From: Bacteroidaceae bacterium | GTDB lineage: Bacteria > Bacteroidota > Bacteroidia > Bacteroidales > Bacteroidaceae | Length of the DNA: 64,000 bases | Assembly: GCA_017464345.1 (NCBI GenBank) | Contig: JAFUAH010000022.1 | Span: 1-64,000, forward strand | Reading direction: 5' to 3' | Part shown: positions 36,461 to 43,840 of the stretch, piece by piece | Numbering within the stretch: position 1 is the stretch's first letter | Layout of the letters: each line of letters begins with the position of its first letter | Position numbers and translations under genes: made by a program | The notes under the pieces: model-generated | What the model was told of the DNA's origin: nothing | Databases searched by the model: none | What the model saw: the letters and a program-made list of their open reading frames with translations, nothing else

Positions 36461-36490
36461 AGAAGGCTGCCCCATACGGCAGCCTTCTTT
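36461..36490 (+). terminator. Terminator after the TonB gene
   Basis: AGAAGGCTGCC pairs with GGCAGCCTTCT (11 bp) around a 6-nt loop, followed by a short T run. Confidence 0.8.
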
Positions 36491-36533
36491 GCTCTTTCCC
36501 TTCTCATTTTTTCATTTTTCCATTATATTATTT

Positions 36534-37508
36534 ATGTACACAAGCAACCAAATTCTTGAAAAAGTAAACCAGGCACTGGCTTCGCTGCCCTACGAGCGTC
36601 GGCCACAGGCACTCTACGACCCCGTCCGTTATGTCCTCTCGCTGGGTGGCAAGCGCATCCGCCCCGTGCTGATGCTCATGGCCTACAACCTCTGGCACGA
36701 CGATGTGGACCGCATCATGATGCCAGCCCTTGGACTGGAAACCTACCACAACTATACCCTGTTGCACGACGACCTCATGGACCGTGCCGACGTGCGCCGT
36801 GGCCACCCCACCGTTCACCGTAAGTGGAACGAGAACACCGCCATCCTCAGCGGCGACTCCATGCTTGTGCTGGCCTACCAGCGTGTGGCTCAGTGCGATG
36901 CTGCACTGTTGTCCCAGGTGATGGCTCTCTTCACAGAGACAGCGCTGGAGATCGGCGAAGGACAGCAGTACGACATGGACTTCGAGACACGCAACGATGT
37001 TTCCGAGTCCGAGTACATCGAGATGATACGCCTGAAGACCTCCGTGCTGCTGGCCTGTGCGCTAAGGATGGGAGCCATGCTGGCCGGAGCGCCGGAGACT
37101 GATGCCGATGCTCTCTACGACTTCGGGGAACAGGTGGGGCTGGCCTTTCAGTTGCAGGACGACTATCTCGATGTCTACGGCGACTTCCAGGTCTTCGGCA
37201 AGCGCATCGGTGGCGACATCCTGTGCAACAAGAAGACTTACATGCTCATCAATGCCCAGCTGCATGCCGACGATCGTCAGCGTGCCGAACTGGAACACTG
37301 GCTCTCGGCCACCGACTACGACGAGGATGCGAAGATTCAGGCAGTCACACGCCTCTACAATGAAATCGGTATCCCGCGGATGGCCCGACAGAAGATAGAA
37401 CATTACTACCAGCTGGCCGAACAGAGTCTGGCCAAAGTGAGTCTGCCTGAAGAACGTAAACGGCCGCTTTGGCAGTATGCCCAGGAAATGCTTAATCGCC
37501 AGAACTGA
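36534..37508 (+). CDS. Polyprenyl (trans-isoprenyl) diphosphate synthase
   Basis: A 324-residue protein from ATG 36534 (MYTSNQILEK); the upstream part of the frame overlaps the terminator. The first Asp-rich motif is LLHDDLMDRADVRRG, the second LQDDYLDVYGD, with GGKRIRPVL near the start, as in the FPP/GPP/octaprenyl synthase family. It condenses isopentenyl diphosphate into longer chains for menaquinone or lipid carriers. Product length cannot be set from the sequence. tatD follows 46 nt later. Confidence 0.9.
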   Translation: MYTSNQILEKVNQALASLPYERRPQALYDPVRYVLSLGGKRIRPVLMLMAYNLWHDDVDRIMMPALGLETYHNYTLLHDDLMDRADVRRGHPTVHRKWNENTAILSGDSMLVLAYQRVAQCDAALLSQVMALFTETALEIGEGQQYDMDFETRNDVSESEYIEMIRLKTSVLLACALRMGAMLAGAPETDADALYDFGEQVGLAFQLQDDYLDVYGDFQVFGKRIGGDILCNKKTYMLINAQLHADDRQRAELEHWLSATDYDEDAKIQAVTRLYNEIGIPRMARQKIEHYYQLAEQSLAKVSLPEERKRPLWQYAQEMLNRQN

Positions 37509-37554
37509 ATAACCCTTCAACCTTTCATCTTTTCACCTTTTCACCTTTTCACCT

Positions 37555-38328
37555 TTGATAGACACCCACAGCCATATCTATGGCCCCGAGTTCGACGAAG
37601 ACCGCGACCTCGTGGTGCAGAGGGCCCGAGAGGCCGGCGTGGAGCACATCCTGCTCCCCAACATCAATGCCGGAACCATTCCGCCCATGCTCGACCTTTG
37701 TAGACAATACCCGGACTACTGCCATCCCATGATGGGCCTCCATCCCGAGGACGTCCGTGAGGACTGGGAACAAGTGCTTGCCGACATGTGGCATCGTTTG
37801 CAGTCCCCAGGCCATCCTTACGTGGCCGTCGGCGAAGTAGGCCTCGATTTCTACTGGGATCAGACCTATCGTCAGGAGCAATTGGAAGCCTTCGAGCAGC
37901 AAGTCTGCTGGGCACGCGATCTCTCCCTGCCCCTGGTCATTCACTCCAGAGCAGCCCACCGCGAACTGGTGGACGTGATGGAGCGCCACCGTGCCGACCG
38001 CCTGACCGGCATCTTCCACTGCTTTGGCGGAACGGCAGACGAAGCACGGGAACTGCTCTCCTTCGAAGGCTTCTTCCTGGGTATCGGCGGCGTGCTCACC
38101 TACAAGAAGTCTGCCCTGCCCGATGTCCTCCGCCATGTCCCCTTGCAGCGTATTGTCCTGGAGACCGATGCTCCCTATCTGGCTCCCGTTCCCCACCGTG
38201 GCCGACGCAACGAGAGTGCCTACGTCTGCGACGTTTTGCAGGGCTTGGCCAAAGTCTATGACTGTGCTCCCTCAGAGGTGGACAAAATGACGACAAAGGC
38301 AGCAAAACGCCTCTTCAATCTGCCTTGA
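37555..38328 (+). CDS. TatD family metal-dependent hydrolase (DNase)
   Basis: A 257-residue TIM-barrel hydrolase. The start is TTG at 37555, since the essential IDTHSHIYG metal motif follows directly and no ATG or GTG is in place. Other metal ligands are in GEVGLDFYW, LPLVIHSR, IFHCFGG and LETDAPYLAP. TatD enzymes are 3'-5' exonucleases with roles in DNA repair and fragmentation. TCACCTTT repeats precede the start. The gene lies immediately before the tRNA-Ser gene. Confidence 0.9.
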   Translation: MIDTHSHIYGPEFDEDRDLVVQRAREAGVEHILLPNINAGTIPPMLDLCRQYPDYCHPMMGLHPEDVREDWEQVLADMWHRLQSPGHPYVAVGEVGLDFYWDQTYRQEQLEAFEQQVCWARDLSLPLVIHSRAAHRELVDVMERHRADRLTGIFHCFGGTADEARELLSFEGFFLGIGGVLTYKKSALPDVLRHVPLQRIVLETDAPYLAPVPHRGRRNESAYVCDVLQGLAKVYDCAPSEVDKMTTKAAKRLFNLP

Positions 38329-38464
38329 CGGAGGTCGAAAACGGGAATTTCAACAAAAAAGCACATTTTTTATGCTGAAAATCGTGCGTAGTTCACATTT
38401 TTTTCGTAACTTGCACACCGATTAAGGGTGCTAAGGACAGAAAATGCCCTAAAAGGCACCGTTT

Positions 38465-38552
38465 GGAGAGATGCTCGAGTGGCTGAAGAGGCACGCCTGG
38501 AAAGCGTGTAAACGTCAAAAGCGTTTCGGGGGTTCGAATCCCCCTCTCTCCG
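38465..38552 (+). tRNA. tRNA-Ser (anticodon GGA)
   Basis: An 88-nt class II tRNA. The acceptor GGAGAGA pairs with TCTCTCC, G is the discriminator base, and the T-arm is GGGGGTTCGAATCCCCC. The anticodon stem CACGC/GCGTG holds loop CTGGAAA, giving GGA, and a long variable arm follows. CCA is not encoded. The integrase next door makes this the likely prophage attachment gene. Confidence 0.95.
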
Positions 38553-38569
38553 CAGAAGATTAAGTTATG

Positions 38570-38593
38570 AAGCCCTTTTTGGAGGGCTTTTTT
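38570..38593 (+). terminator. Terminator after tRNA-Ser
   Basis: AAGCCCT pairs with AGGGCTT followed by TTTT. It lies 18 nt after the tRNA, inside the presumed left prophage end. Confidence 0.75.
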
Positions 38594-38637
38594 CAGAGCA
38601 ATGAAATAAACGATTTCGCGTCTGGGTTCATCCATTC

Positions 38638-38690
38638 TTGGGTACTTTTGGGTATTCTTGGGTAAAATCCACCGCAAATAAACCGCAAAT
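38638..38690. promoter_or_regulatory. Phased TTGGGTA and ACCGCAAAT repeats before the integrase
   Basis: TTGGGTA occurs at 38638, 38648 and 38658, exactly 10 bp apart. ACCGCAAAT occurs at 38671 and 38682. The repeats lie between the tRNA and the integrase start, where arm-type integrase or excisionase sites are expected. Role is inference from position and phasing. Confidence 0.5.
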
Positions 38691-38694
38691 GCGT

Positions 38695-39939
38695 ATGGCA
38701 ACGGTACACATCTATCTTGACAAAAGAAGTCTGCGAGGGTCAGAAGCGCAGTTGAAAATCGGAATCAACAAACGTGGTTCATCCGCATACATACCACTCG
38801 GCCAATGGATTTTGCCGAGCCAATGGGATGCTGTGAGAGAGAAAGTAAAAGAGCATCCCAACAGGGCCAGAATAAACTCATACATCGCCAACCGCAAAAC
38901 CACAATCAGTAATATCTTGATGAGGCTAACGGAGGATGGGGAACTCACCAGACTTTCGGCCACCCAGATAAAAAATAGGCTGCTTGCTTTGTTGGAGCCA
39001 AAGGAATATGAGCCAAACGCTTTCATTCAGAGAATGGAGGCTTATGCCTCAACCAGAGAGGCACAAAGCACCAAAGAGAAATACGAGCAAACCATAAAGA
39101 AGATACTGGAGTATGATGGCCGTGCAAGGTCGCTCACATTTGAAGATGTGTCAAAGGAATGGTTAGAGGGATTCGATAGGTTCTTATTCAAATACTCCCC
39201 TGCGAGGAATGGCCGCAACATACACTTCCGCAATATCCGCGCCGTGTTCAATGATGCAATCGACAACGAGATAACCACGGCCTACCCCTTTCGCAAATTC
39301 AAGATACGGCCAGAGGCCACTCCGAAGAGGTCTCTCACTCTTCAGCAACTCCGCGAACTTTTTTCTTATCCAGTAGAACCATATCAGAAACGCTATCTGG
39401 ATATGTTCAAACTCTCTTTCTTCCTCATCGGCATCAACGTAACCGACCTATGCAATCTCTGTGAGATTTCGCCAGACGGGCATCTGTATTATCGCAGGGC
39501 CAAGACAAAGAAAAGATATTGCATCAAGGTTGAGCCGGAAGCACTCGAAATCATCAACCGCTATCGTGGGAAAAACCAACTTCTGAATCTCATGGATGAT
39601 ATACGTTCACCTCGTACTTTCACGTTGAAGTTTGACAGGGCCTTGAAAGAGATAGGGCCAGTAACCTATGAGCCTAACCCAGAGTGGAAGCCCAAAAGCC
39701 AGAAACACAGACTGCACAAAGTACACCATTCGGCTTTTCCTGGACTATCGTCATATTGGGCGCGGCATACATGGGCAACTATAGCAAGTGAGATAGACAT
39801 CCCAAATGAGACGATTTCAGCCGCTCTGGGCCACTCAATAACCAATAAGACTACAGCAATATACATTGACTTCAATATGGCAAAGGTGGACGCTGCAAAT
39901 CGCAAAGTCATTGATTATGTTCTGGGCATAAAAGAATGA
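38695..39939 (+). CDS. Prophage tyrosine recombinase (integrase)
   Basis: A 414-residue protein from ATG 38695 (MATVHIYLDKRS); ATG 38689 is also possible. An N-terminal arm-binding domain is followed by a SAM-like core-binding domain (about 100-190) and the catalytic domain. The visible catalytic residues are Lys in RAKTKKRYCI, Arg-His in YWARHTWAT, His in ALGH and Tyr in AIYID. Where most recombinases have the first catalytic Arg, it reads FFLIGINVTDL, a change also known in the Bacteroides integrase IntDOT. It sits next to tRNA-Ser, fitting site-specific insertion there. Confidence 0.88.
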   Translation: MATVHIYLDKRSLRGSEAQLKIGINKRGSSAYIPLGQWILPSQWDAVREKVKEHPNRARINSYIANRKTTISNILMRLTEDGELTRLSATQIKNRLLALLEPKEYEPNAFIQRMEAYASTREAQSTKEKYEQTIKKILEYDGRARSLTFEDVSKEWLEGFDRFLFKYSPARNGRNIHFRNIRAVFNDAIDNEITTAYPFRKFKIRPEATPKRSLTLQQLRELFSYPVEPYQKRYLDMFKLSFFLIGINVTDLCNLCEISPDGHLYYRRAKTKKRYCIKVEPEALEIINRYRGKNQLLNLMDDIRSPRTFTLKFDRALKEIGPVTYEPNPEWKPKSQKHRLHKVHHSAFPGLSSYWARHTWATIASEIDIPNETISAALGHSITNKTTAIYIDFNMAKVDAANRKVIDYVLGIKE

Positions 39940-39971
39940 GCGGCCAGCACTCGTGCCAACCGCTCACCTCC

Positions 39972-40472
39972 TTAACCTCGTTTCGTGATAGTGAACTTTC
40001 TGTAAAGTCTGAAAGCCGCATATCCCATAATCAGCAAAAGACTGGTTAGGGCATAGCCTCCGTAGTCCACTTTGAAAGCATCCCATCGAGATAGTTCTTT
40101 CTCTTTGATTACCTCTCTGTCTTTGTACTTGTAGCGGTAAACAATGCTGTCGTTTCTCTCGACTGGCTTCTGGAACTCAACAGGCTTTTTCTGCGGTTTT
40201 GTTTCCAGAGTGTGATGCAGGGTGCCATCTGGATTGATGGACGCATCAGAAACGGCGTAGTCGTTTTCCAAATGGCTTGTGCTGTCTGGAGTGGTACGCT
40301 CTGCCTTTTGTTCTGGAATCTCCACGAAGAGGGTGTCAGTAACAAAGATGGTCTCTTTTGTTACCTTAGTGTCCGTGTTGTCTTGCTCGATGGTCGTTGA
40401 AACAAGATTCTTGCAGGGGCAGCACCCCACCAATAGGAGTGCCGCCAATAGTAGATAGATGGTTTTCTTCAT
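39972..40472 (-). CDS. Prophage lipoprotein with C-terminal membrane segment, candidate u-spanin
   Basis: A 166-residue protein from ATG 40472; the frame also has a TTG two codons earlier. It has a lipobox at the N-terminus (LLLVGC, Cys about 17), a hydrophilic middle and one membrane segment near the C-terminus (about 140-158, LTSLLLIMGYAAF). A lipid-anchored N-terminus plus an inner-membrane C-terminus is the layout of unimolecular spanins, which fuse the two membranes at the end of lysis. It starts 2 nt after the endolysin stop. The role is inferred from layout and position. Confidence 0.6.
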   Translation of the reverse strand: MKKTIYLLLAALLLVGCCPCKNLVSTTIEQDNTDTKVTKETIFVTDTLFVEIPEQKAERTTPDSTSHLENDYAVSDASINPDGTLHHTLETKPQKKPVEFQKPVERNDSIVYRYKYKDREVIKEKELSRWDAFKVDYGGYALTSLLLIMGYAAFRLYRKFTITKRG

Positions 40473-40474
40473 AC

Positions 40475-41083
40475 TCAAATCGTTTTATATTCGGTTGTAG
40501 CATCAAAACTCGGACAAGCCTTGTTTGCGAAGTCTCTGTGACCTCGAATCTTGGCCGTTGGATAGAGTGTGCGCAACTGCCTCAACAAATTCAGCAGGGC
40601 CGCTTTCTGGGCCTCTGTGCGAGTGTCTTTTGGTGACAAGCCATCAGACTTGCACCCTCCAATGTAGCAAATGCCGATGGAGTGTGAATTGTGGCCTGTG
40701 CAGTGTGCGCCAGACACATTGATGTCTCTGCCAGTATGTACGCTGCCATCACGATAGATAACATAATGATAGCCAATAGTCGTGAAGCCACGCTGTTTGT
40801 GCCATCTGGTTATGTCTGCAACCGTGAAATCTTTGCCCTCGGCCGTGGCCGAGCAATGGACGATGATTTCATTGATTACACGCTTGCTTTTGATGAGATT
40901 TGAGCCGCATATTGCAGCCCACGTCTCATTGCCGACAATTCCATCGACCTTTAGGCCATGAGACTTCTGGAACTCCTTAACGGCTTCCTCTGTCAGCGTG
41001 CCAAAGATGCCATCATCCAAGAGGTGTAGCACTCTCTGGAGTGTCTGCACGTCTTTTCCTCGACTTCCTTTCTTCAGCAACAT
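40475..41083 (-). CDS. Endolysin: N-acetylmuramoyl-L-alanine amidase with peptidoglycan-binding domain
   Basis: A 202-residue protein from ATG 41083 (MLLKKGSRGKDV). Residues 1-60 form a PG_binding_1 domain (GSRGKDVQTLQRVL, DGIFGTLTEEAVKEFQ). The rest is an Amidase_2 zinc domain. Its ligands are the His in IIVHCSAT, the His in GAHCTGHN and the Cys of FANKACPSFD, with YHYVIYRDG also typical. It cleaves peptidoglycan stems at host lysis. It starts 1 nt after the stop of the upstream membrane gene. Confidence 0.92.
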   Translation of the reverse strand: MLLKKGSRGKDVQTLQRVLHLLDDGIFGTLTEEAVKEFQKSHGLKVDGIVGNETWAAICGSNLIKSKRVINEIIVHCSATAEGKDFTVADITRWHKQRGFTTIGYHYVIYRDGSVHTGRDINVSGAHCTGHNSHSIGICYIGGCKSDGLSPKDTRTEAQKAALLNLLRQLRTLYPTAKIRGHRDFANKACPSFDATTEYKTI

Positions 41084-41084
41084 A

Positions 41085-41441
41085 TCAATATCCGTTTTTG
41101 GGTTCACGATTAGGACATTTCTTCACCACACAGCGATAAGTCTGCAATTCCAGTTCCAACTTGCTCTTATCTTTCAGCAGTTGGTAGTTATCATCCTGTA
41201 CCTTGCGCAGTCGCTGTGTCTGCTCTACGAAGCGTTTCTCCTTGTCAGCATCCTGTTGGACTTGCTCATGCAGTTGTTCCTGTAGGAACTTCACGGTGTC
41301 CTTTAGGACGCTGAACTCCAGAGAATCGGCCTCGACCTCTTCCTTGCGCTTGTTGGTTTTCAGATTGAGTAGGTACTTGATAAGTTCTAACCCACCTACG
41401 GCACCAACCGCGCTGCAAATTCCAATGATTAGTTCTGTCAT
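41085..41441 (-). CDS. Small membrane/coiled-coil protein, candidate holin
   Basis: A 118-residue protein from ATG 41441 (MTELIIGICSAVGAVGG); the longer open frame overlaps the upstream gene. One hydrophobic segment at about 3-21 is followed by a charged, strongly helical coiled coil (about 28-105) and a Cys-containing tail. The position directly before the endolysin suggests a holin or a lysis accessory. One membrane segment plus a long coiled coil is not a classical holin layout, so the role is tentative. Confidence 0.55.
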   Translation of the reverse strand: MTELIIGICSAVGAVGGLELIKYLLNLKTNKRKEEVEADSLEFSVLKDTVKFLQEQLHEQVQQDADKEKRFVEQTQRLRKVQDDNYQLLKDKSKLELELQTYRCVVKKCPNREPKNGY

Positions 41442-41455
41442 TCTTTCGCGTTTTT

Positions 41456-41944
41456 TTAGTTCGACATAAAGAACTTGGCAAAGGTCTCTCGCGCCTGTTT
41501 CTTCTCTTCCCACCCATCAGCCAGACAAGAGGTGATATGAGAGCGCATCGCAAGAACGAACTCGCGCAGTTCATCTATTGTATCGAACTGCCGGAAAACA
41601 TCATGCCCCTCACGTTCCAGTTTGATGATGACTGGCAAACTGGCTCCGTCTGTTTCTCTGGCAGTATCGAAATCGTTATTGTAGTTCAACTGGTTTTCAG
41701 ATGTAAGCCAGACTTTGCATTCCTCAAAGACGAATCCCTCCAGAATGTTTGTCTGCACACACTCATTCACATGGTCGGTGATAACCTCCAACACCTCTTC
41801 AAGTGTAGGCTTATGGGAAAACGTGTGGCGATAGTCATACCCCATGCCATTTTCTTCACCATAGCCAAAAATCAGCACGGCTTTCTTGGTGCCATGCCCG
41901 ATGATGCTGTCATGCCTCTCTGTTGCTCCAAATACTTTTTCCAT
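41456..41944 (-). CDS. Phage protein of unknown function next to the DGR reverse transcriptase
   Basis: A 162-residue soluble protein without signal peptide or membrane segment. It begins MEKVFGATERHD and contains YDYRHTFSHKPTLEEVLEVI, FVFEECKVWLTSENQLNYNN and SLPVIIKL. The middle recalls small proteins encoded after tail-fibre genes in gut Bacteroidales phages, so it may assist tail assembly. It lies 2 nt after the reverse transcriptase gene. It does not look like the four-helix DGR accessory protein Avd. Confidence 0.6.
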   Translation of the reverse strand: MEKVFGATERHDSIIGHGTKKAVLIFGYGEENGMGYDYRHTFSHKPTLEEVLEVITDHVNECVQTNILEGFVFEECKVWLTSENQLNYNNDFDTARETDGASLPVIIKLEREGHDVFRQFDTIDELREFVLAMRSHITSCLADGWEEKKQARETFAKFFMSN

Positions 41945-41946
41945 AA

Positions 41947-43413
41947 TCAGCGCATATTGAATTTACGAATAAGTTGCTCTACCTCTTCATCGCTCGGCAT
42001 AGTGAAGCCAAGGGCCACAGCCGAGCAGAACGTGTAGCACGGCACTTTGCCGCTATAGTCGGCATGGATAGATGAGAAAGATGGTATCTGGCCGTTCTTT
42101 TCGGCTTCTTCAAGTTTGGCCTTATTCTCCATCATGCCAGTCCACATCTTCCGTGGCTCGCCATTGTAGATGATGCTGACAAGCCATTTCTTCTTTGGCG
42201 GTGTTGTGACGGAACTATCGCCATTGTTCTCTCGCAGTTCCCTCTGGTAACGCTCTTTCTCGCGTCTGGGGATGAGGTCTCTTTCAAAATCCACTATGAT
42301 GAACGGCTTGCCAGCCAACTCTCGCGGACTAATCTCGCTACCTCTAAAGCGTTTCTTGCCATCTTGGTATTTTACCTCGGCTTTGATTTCTCCAATGTCT
42401 GTCATATTCTTACCAGTTAATGTTTTATACAAATTCTTGCAGTCGCCCCATTTAGCCATGCCTTTGAGGCTTCCGATGATTTCTTGTCTGCGCTTTCGGC
42501 TCTTCAACTTCGACAACTTTCTGGCTGCTTTCTGCTTGGTACGCTTGCGCAGTCTGGCTTTCTTGCCATCATAGACAAAGCCCAGAAAGTCGATGCCCTC
42601 AGTAATGGGCCGGACTACTTCATTAGGCTTTATTTGCAAGCCCAATTCCGCAACCTTTTCGTGCATGATGTCACGCAGCATCCATAGTTTCCGCTTGGAA
42701 GATGAGAGTATCACAATATCATCGCAATATCTGTAGTAATACTTCACTCCCAACACGTCCTTGAAATAGTGGTCTATCGCACTCAAAATGATATTGCCGA
42801 AGCATTGTGATGAGCGCAAGCCTATCGACAAGCCGTGAGGCATAAGCGTGATGAAGTTGTGCAGGATGGGCAATAGTGTCGGGTCTTTAACCACATCCAC
42901 AATGCACTGCCACATCACATCTTGGTCGATACTCTCAAAGAACTTTCTTATATCGCACTTGTAGAAGAATCGCGTACCCTCTGGGTCATGCTCAATATCC
43001 CTACGCATCTTTGCAAAAAGATGGTGCATACCTCTACCCGGTATGCTCGCAGCAGATGTCTTGATAACGCTTGGGTACAACTTATCCTCCACAATACGCA
43101 TGATGGCATTGCACCCAATTCTGTCTTCGACACATGGACTTTGAACGGTTCTGACCTTTGGCCCATCTTTCACTTCCATTTCTTCAAAGTATTCCACTCT
43201 GAAACTACCATCCGCAATGCGGCGAGTAAGACGTGCGATAATATCTTCTCTCCGCTTGCGGTAGTAGGTTCTGCGACCAGGCAGAGTGATGATTTGTCCG
43301 TTCTTCAGACGCTTCTCTTTCTCTGGCAGTTGGTCGACGACCTCATCAAACGCTCTATCCATGTTAGAACGCTCGATGATGAGTGGTATCAGATGTCCGT
43401 ATCTCTTTGACAT
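41947..43413 (-). CDS. DGR reverse transcriptase with C-terminal extension
   Basis: A 488-residue protein from ATG 43413 (MSKRYGHLIPLI). Catalytic motifs are DIRKFFESID (D154) and YCDD (229-232). At 197-203 it reads IGLRSSQ, the IGxxxSQ form specific to DGR reverse transcriptases; most others have QGxxxSP. PGRGMHHL (motif 2a region) is at about 125-132. The polymerase part ends near 310. The remaining 170 residues form a basic linker and a domain with VSIIYNGEPRKMWTGM that I do not recognise. It copies the template RNA, misreading adenines, into cDNA that replaces the variable repeat of the 2128-aa tail protein. An upstream frame is broken by TAG at 43468-43470. Confidence 0.93.
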   Translation of the reverse strand: MSKRYGHLIPLIIERSNMDRAFDEVVDQLPEKEKRLKNGQIITLPGRRTYYRKRREDIIARLTRRIADGSFRVEYFEEMEVKDGPKVRTVQSPCVEDRIGCNAIMRIVEDKLYPSVIKTSAASIPGRGMHHLFAKMRRDIEHDPEGTRFFYKCDIRKFFESIDQDVMWQCIVDVVKDPTLLPILHNFITLMPHGLSIGLRSSQCFGNIILSAIDHYFKDVLGVKYYYRYCDDIVILSSSKRKLWMLRDIMHEKVAELGLQIKPNEVVRPITEGIDFLGFVYDGKKARLRKRTKQKAARKLSKLKSRKRRQEIIGSLKGMAKWGDCKNLYKTLTGKNMTDIGEIKAEVKYQDGKKRFRGSEISPRELAGKPFIIVDFERDLIPRREKERYQRELRENNGDSSVTTPPKKKWLVSIIYNGEPRKMWTGMMENKAKLEEAEKNGQIPSFSSIHADYSGKVPCYTFCSAVALGFTMPSDEEVEQLIRKFNMR

Positions 43414-43756
43414 ATCAACAATTCTTCTTCGGTTGTGTGGCCATAGCACTTTCAGCCTGTTTCCAGTCTACTTGTCCATAATCGGCCACGCCCTTTGATG
43501 TTCTGGCTTTCCGTGTTTCCACGCTGTTGCCAAGGCTCCAATCCCTCGTCCACTACCATTGACTATCTCGTAACCATCCGTAGTAGGAACGATAAACTTT
43601 CTTGTGACACTTTCGTAATCACATGAAGCAGGGTTGATTTAGCAGAGGCGACCGCCGTTGTTCGTGTACGAGTTCGATGAAGCGTTATTCGTGTTCGAAT
43701 ACGCGACACCCGCGTTCGCATTCGCATTGTTGTTCGAGCGGCCCAACACACGGCCC
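43414..43756 (-). ncRNA. DGR template RNA region (template repeat plus spacer)
   Basis: On the minus strand the template repeat (43756-43642) is followed by 228 nt of non-coding spacer before the reverse transcriptase. In the studied Bordetella phage DGR, the template with its downstream spacer forms the structured RNA used by the enzyme, so the same is inferred here. The RNA ends cannot be set from the sequence. Confidence 0.7.
43642..43756 (-). repeat. DGR template repeat (TR)
   Basis: 115 bp, matching the variable repeat at 43889-44003 at 104 positions. All 11 differences fall on coding-strand adenines (27 adenines in all). In the target's frame the TR encodes SNNNANANAGVAY then SNTNNASSNSYTNNGGRLC and a TAA. 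It has 11 AAC or AAT codons, the classical hypervariable-codon design. Past the TAA, the TR-side continuation differs from the VR only at adenines for eight more bases. Confidence 0.95.
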
Positions 43757-43809
43757 TTGGGATTTTCCACCTTATTTTTATTGTTTCAGTTCAAAATTTT
43801 ATTCTCACA

Positions 43810-43829
43810 TGGCGGCTTTCGAGCCGCCA
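43810..43829. promoter_or_regulatory. DGR cruciform/hairpin downstream of the variable gene
   Basis: TGGCGGCT and AGCCGCCA form an 8-bp stem with a 4-nt loop (CGAA on the coding strand), 11 nt past the target stop codon. DGRs of known function have a GC-rich stem of similar size with a tetraloop just 3' of the VR, needed for efficient retrohoming. Role by analogy. Confidence 0.75.
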
Positions 43830-43840
43830 ACGCTCTCGCT

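Noticed and set aside
38638..38690. CRISPR-like array in the phased TTGGGTA repeats
   Set aside because: The repeats are only 7 bp with 3-bp gaps and there are no spacers or cas genes.
43563..43751. Small Arg/Thr-rich frame over the template repeat, and its counterpart over the VR
   Set aside because: Out-of-frame reading of the TR/VR; the true frame gives Asn-rich template codons and the lectin-like end.
43414..43840. TAG recoding in this phage
   Set aside because: The large tail gene itself ends in TAG followed by the DGR hairpin, and the 58-aa gene ends in TAG, so standard code is the simpler reading.
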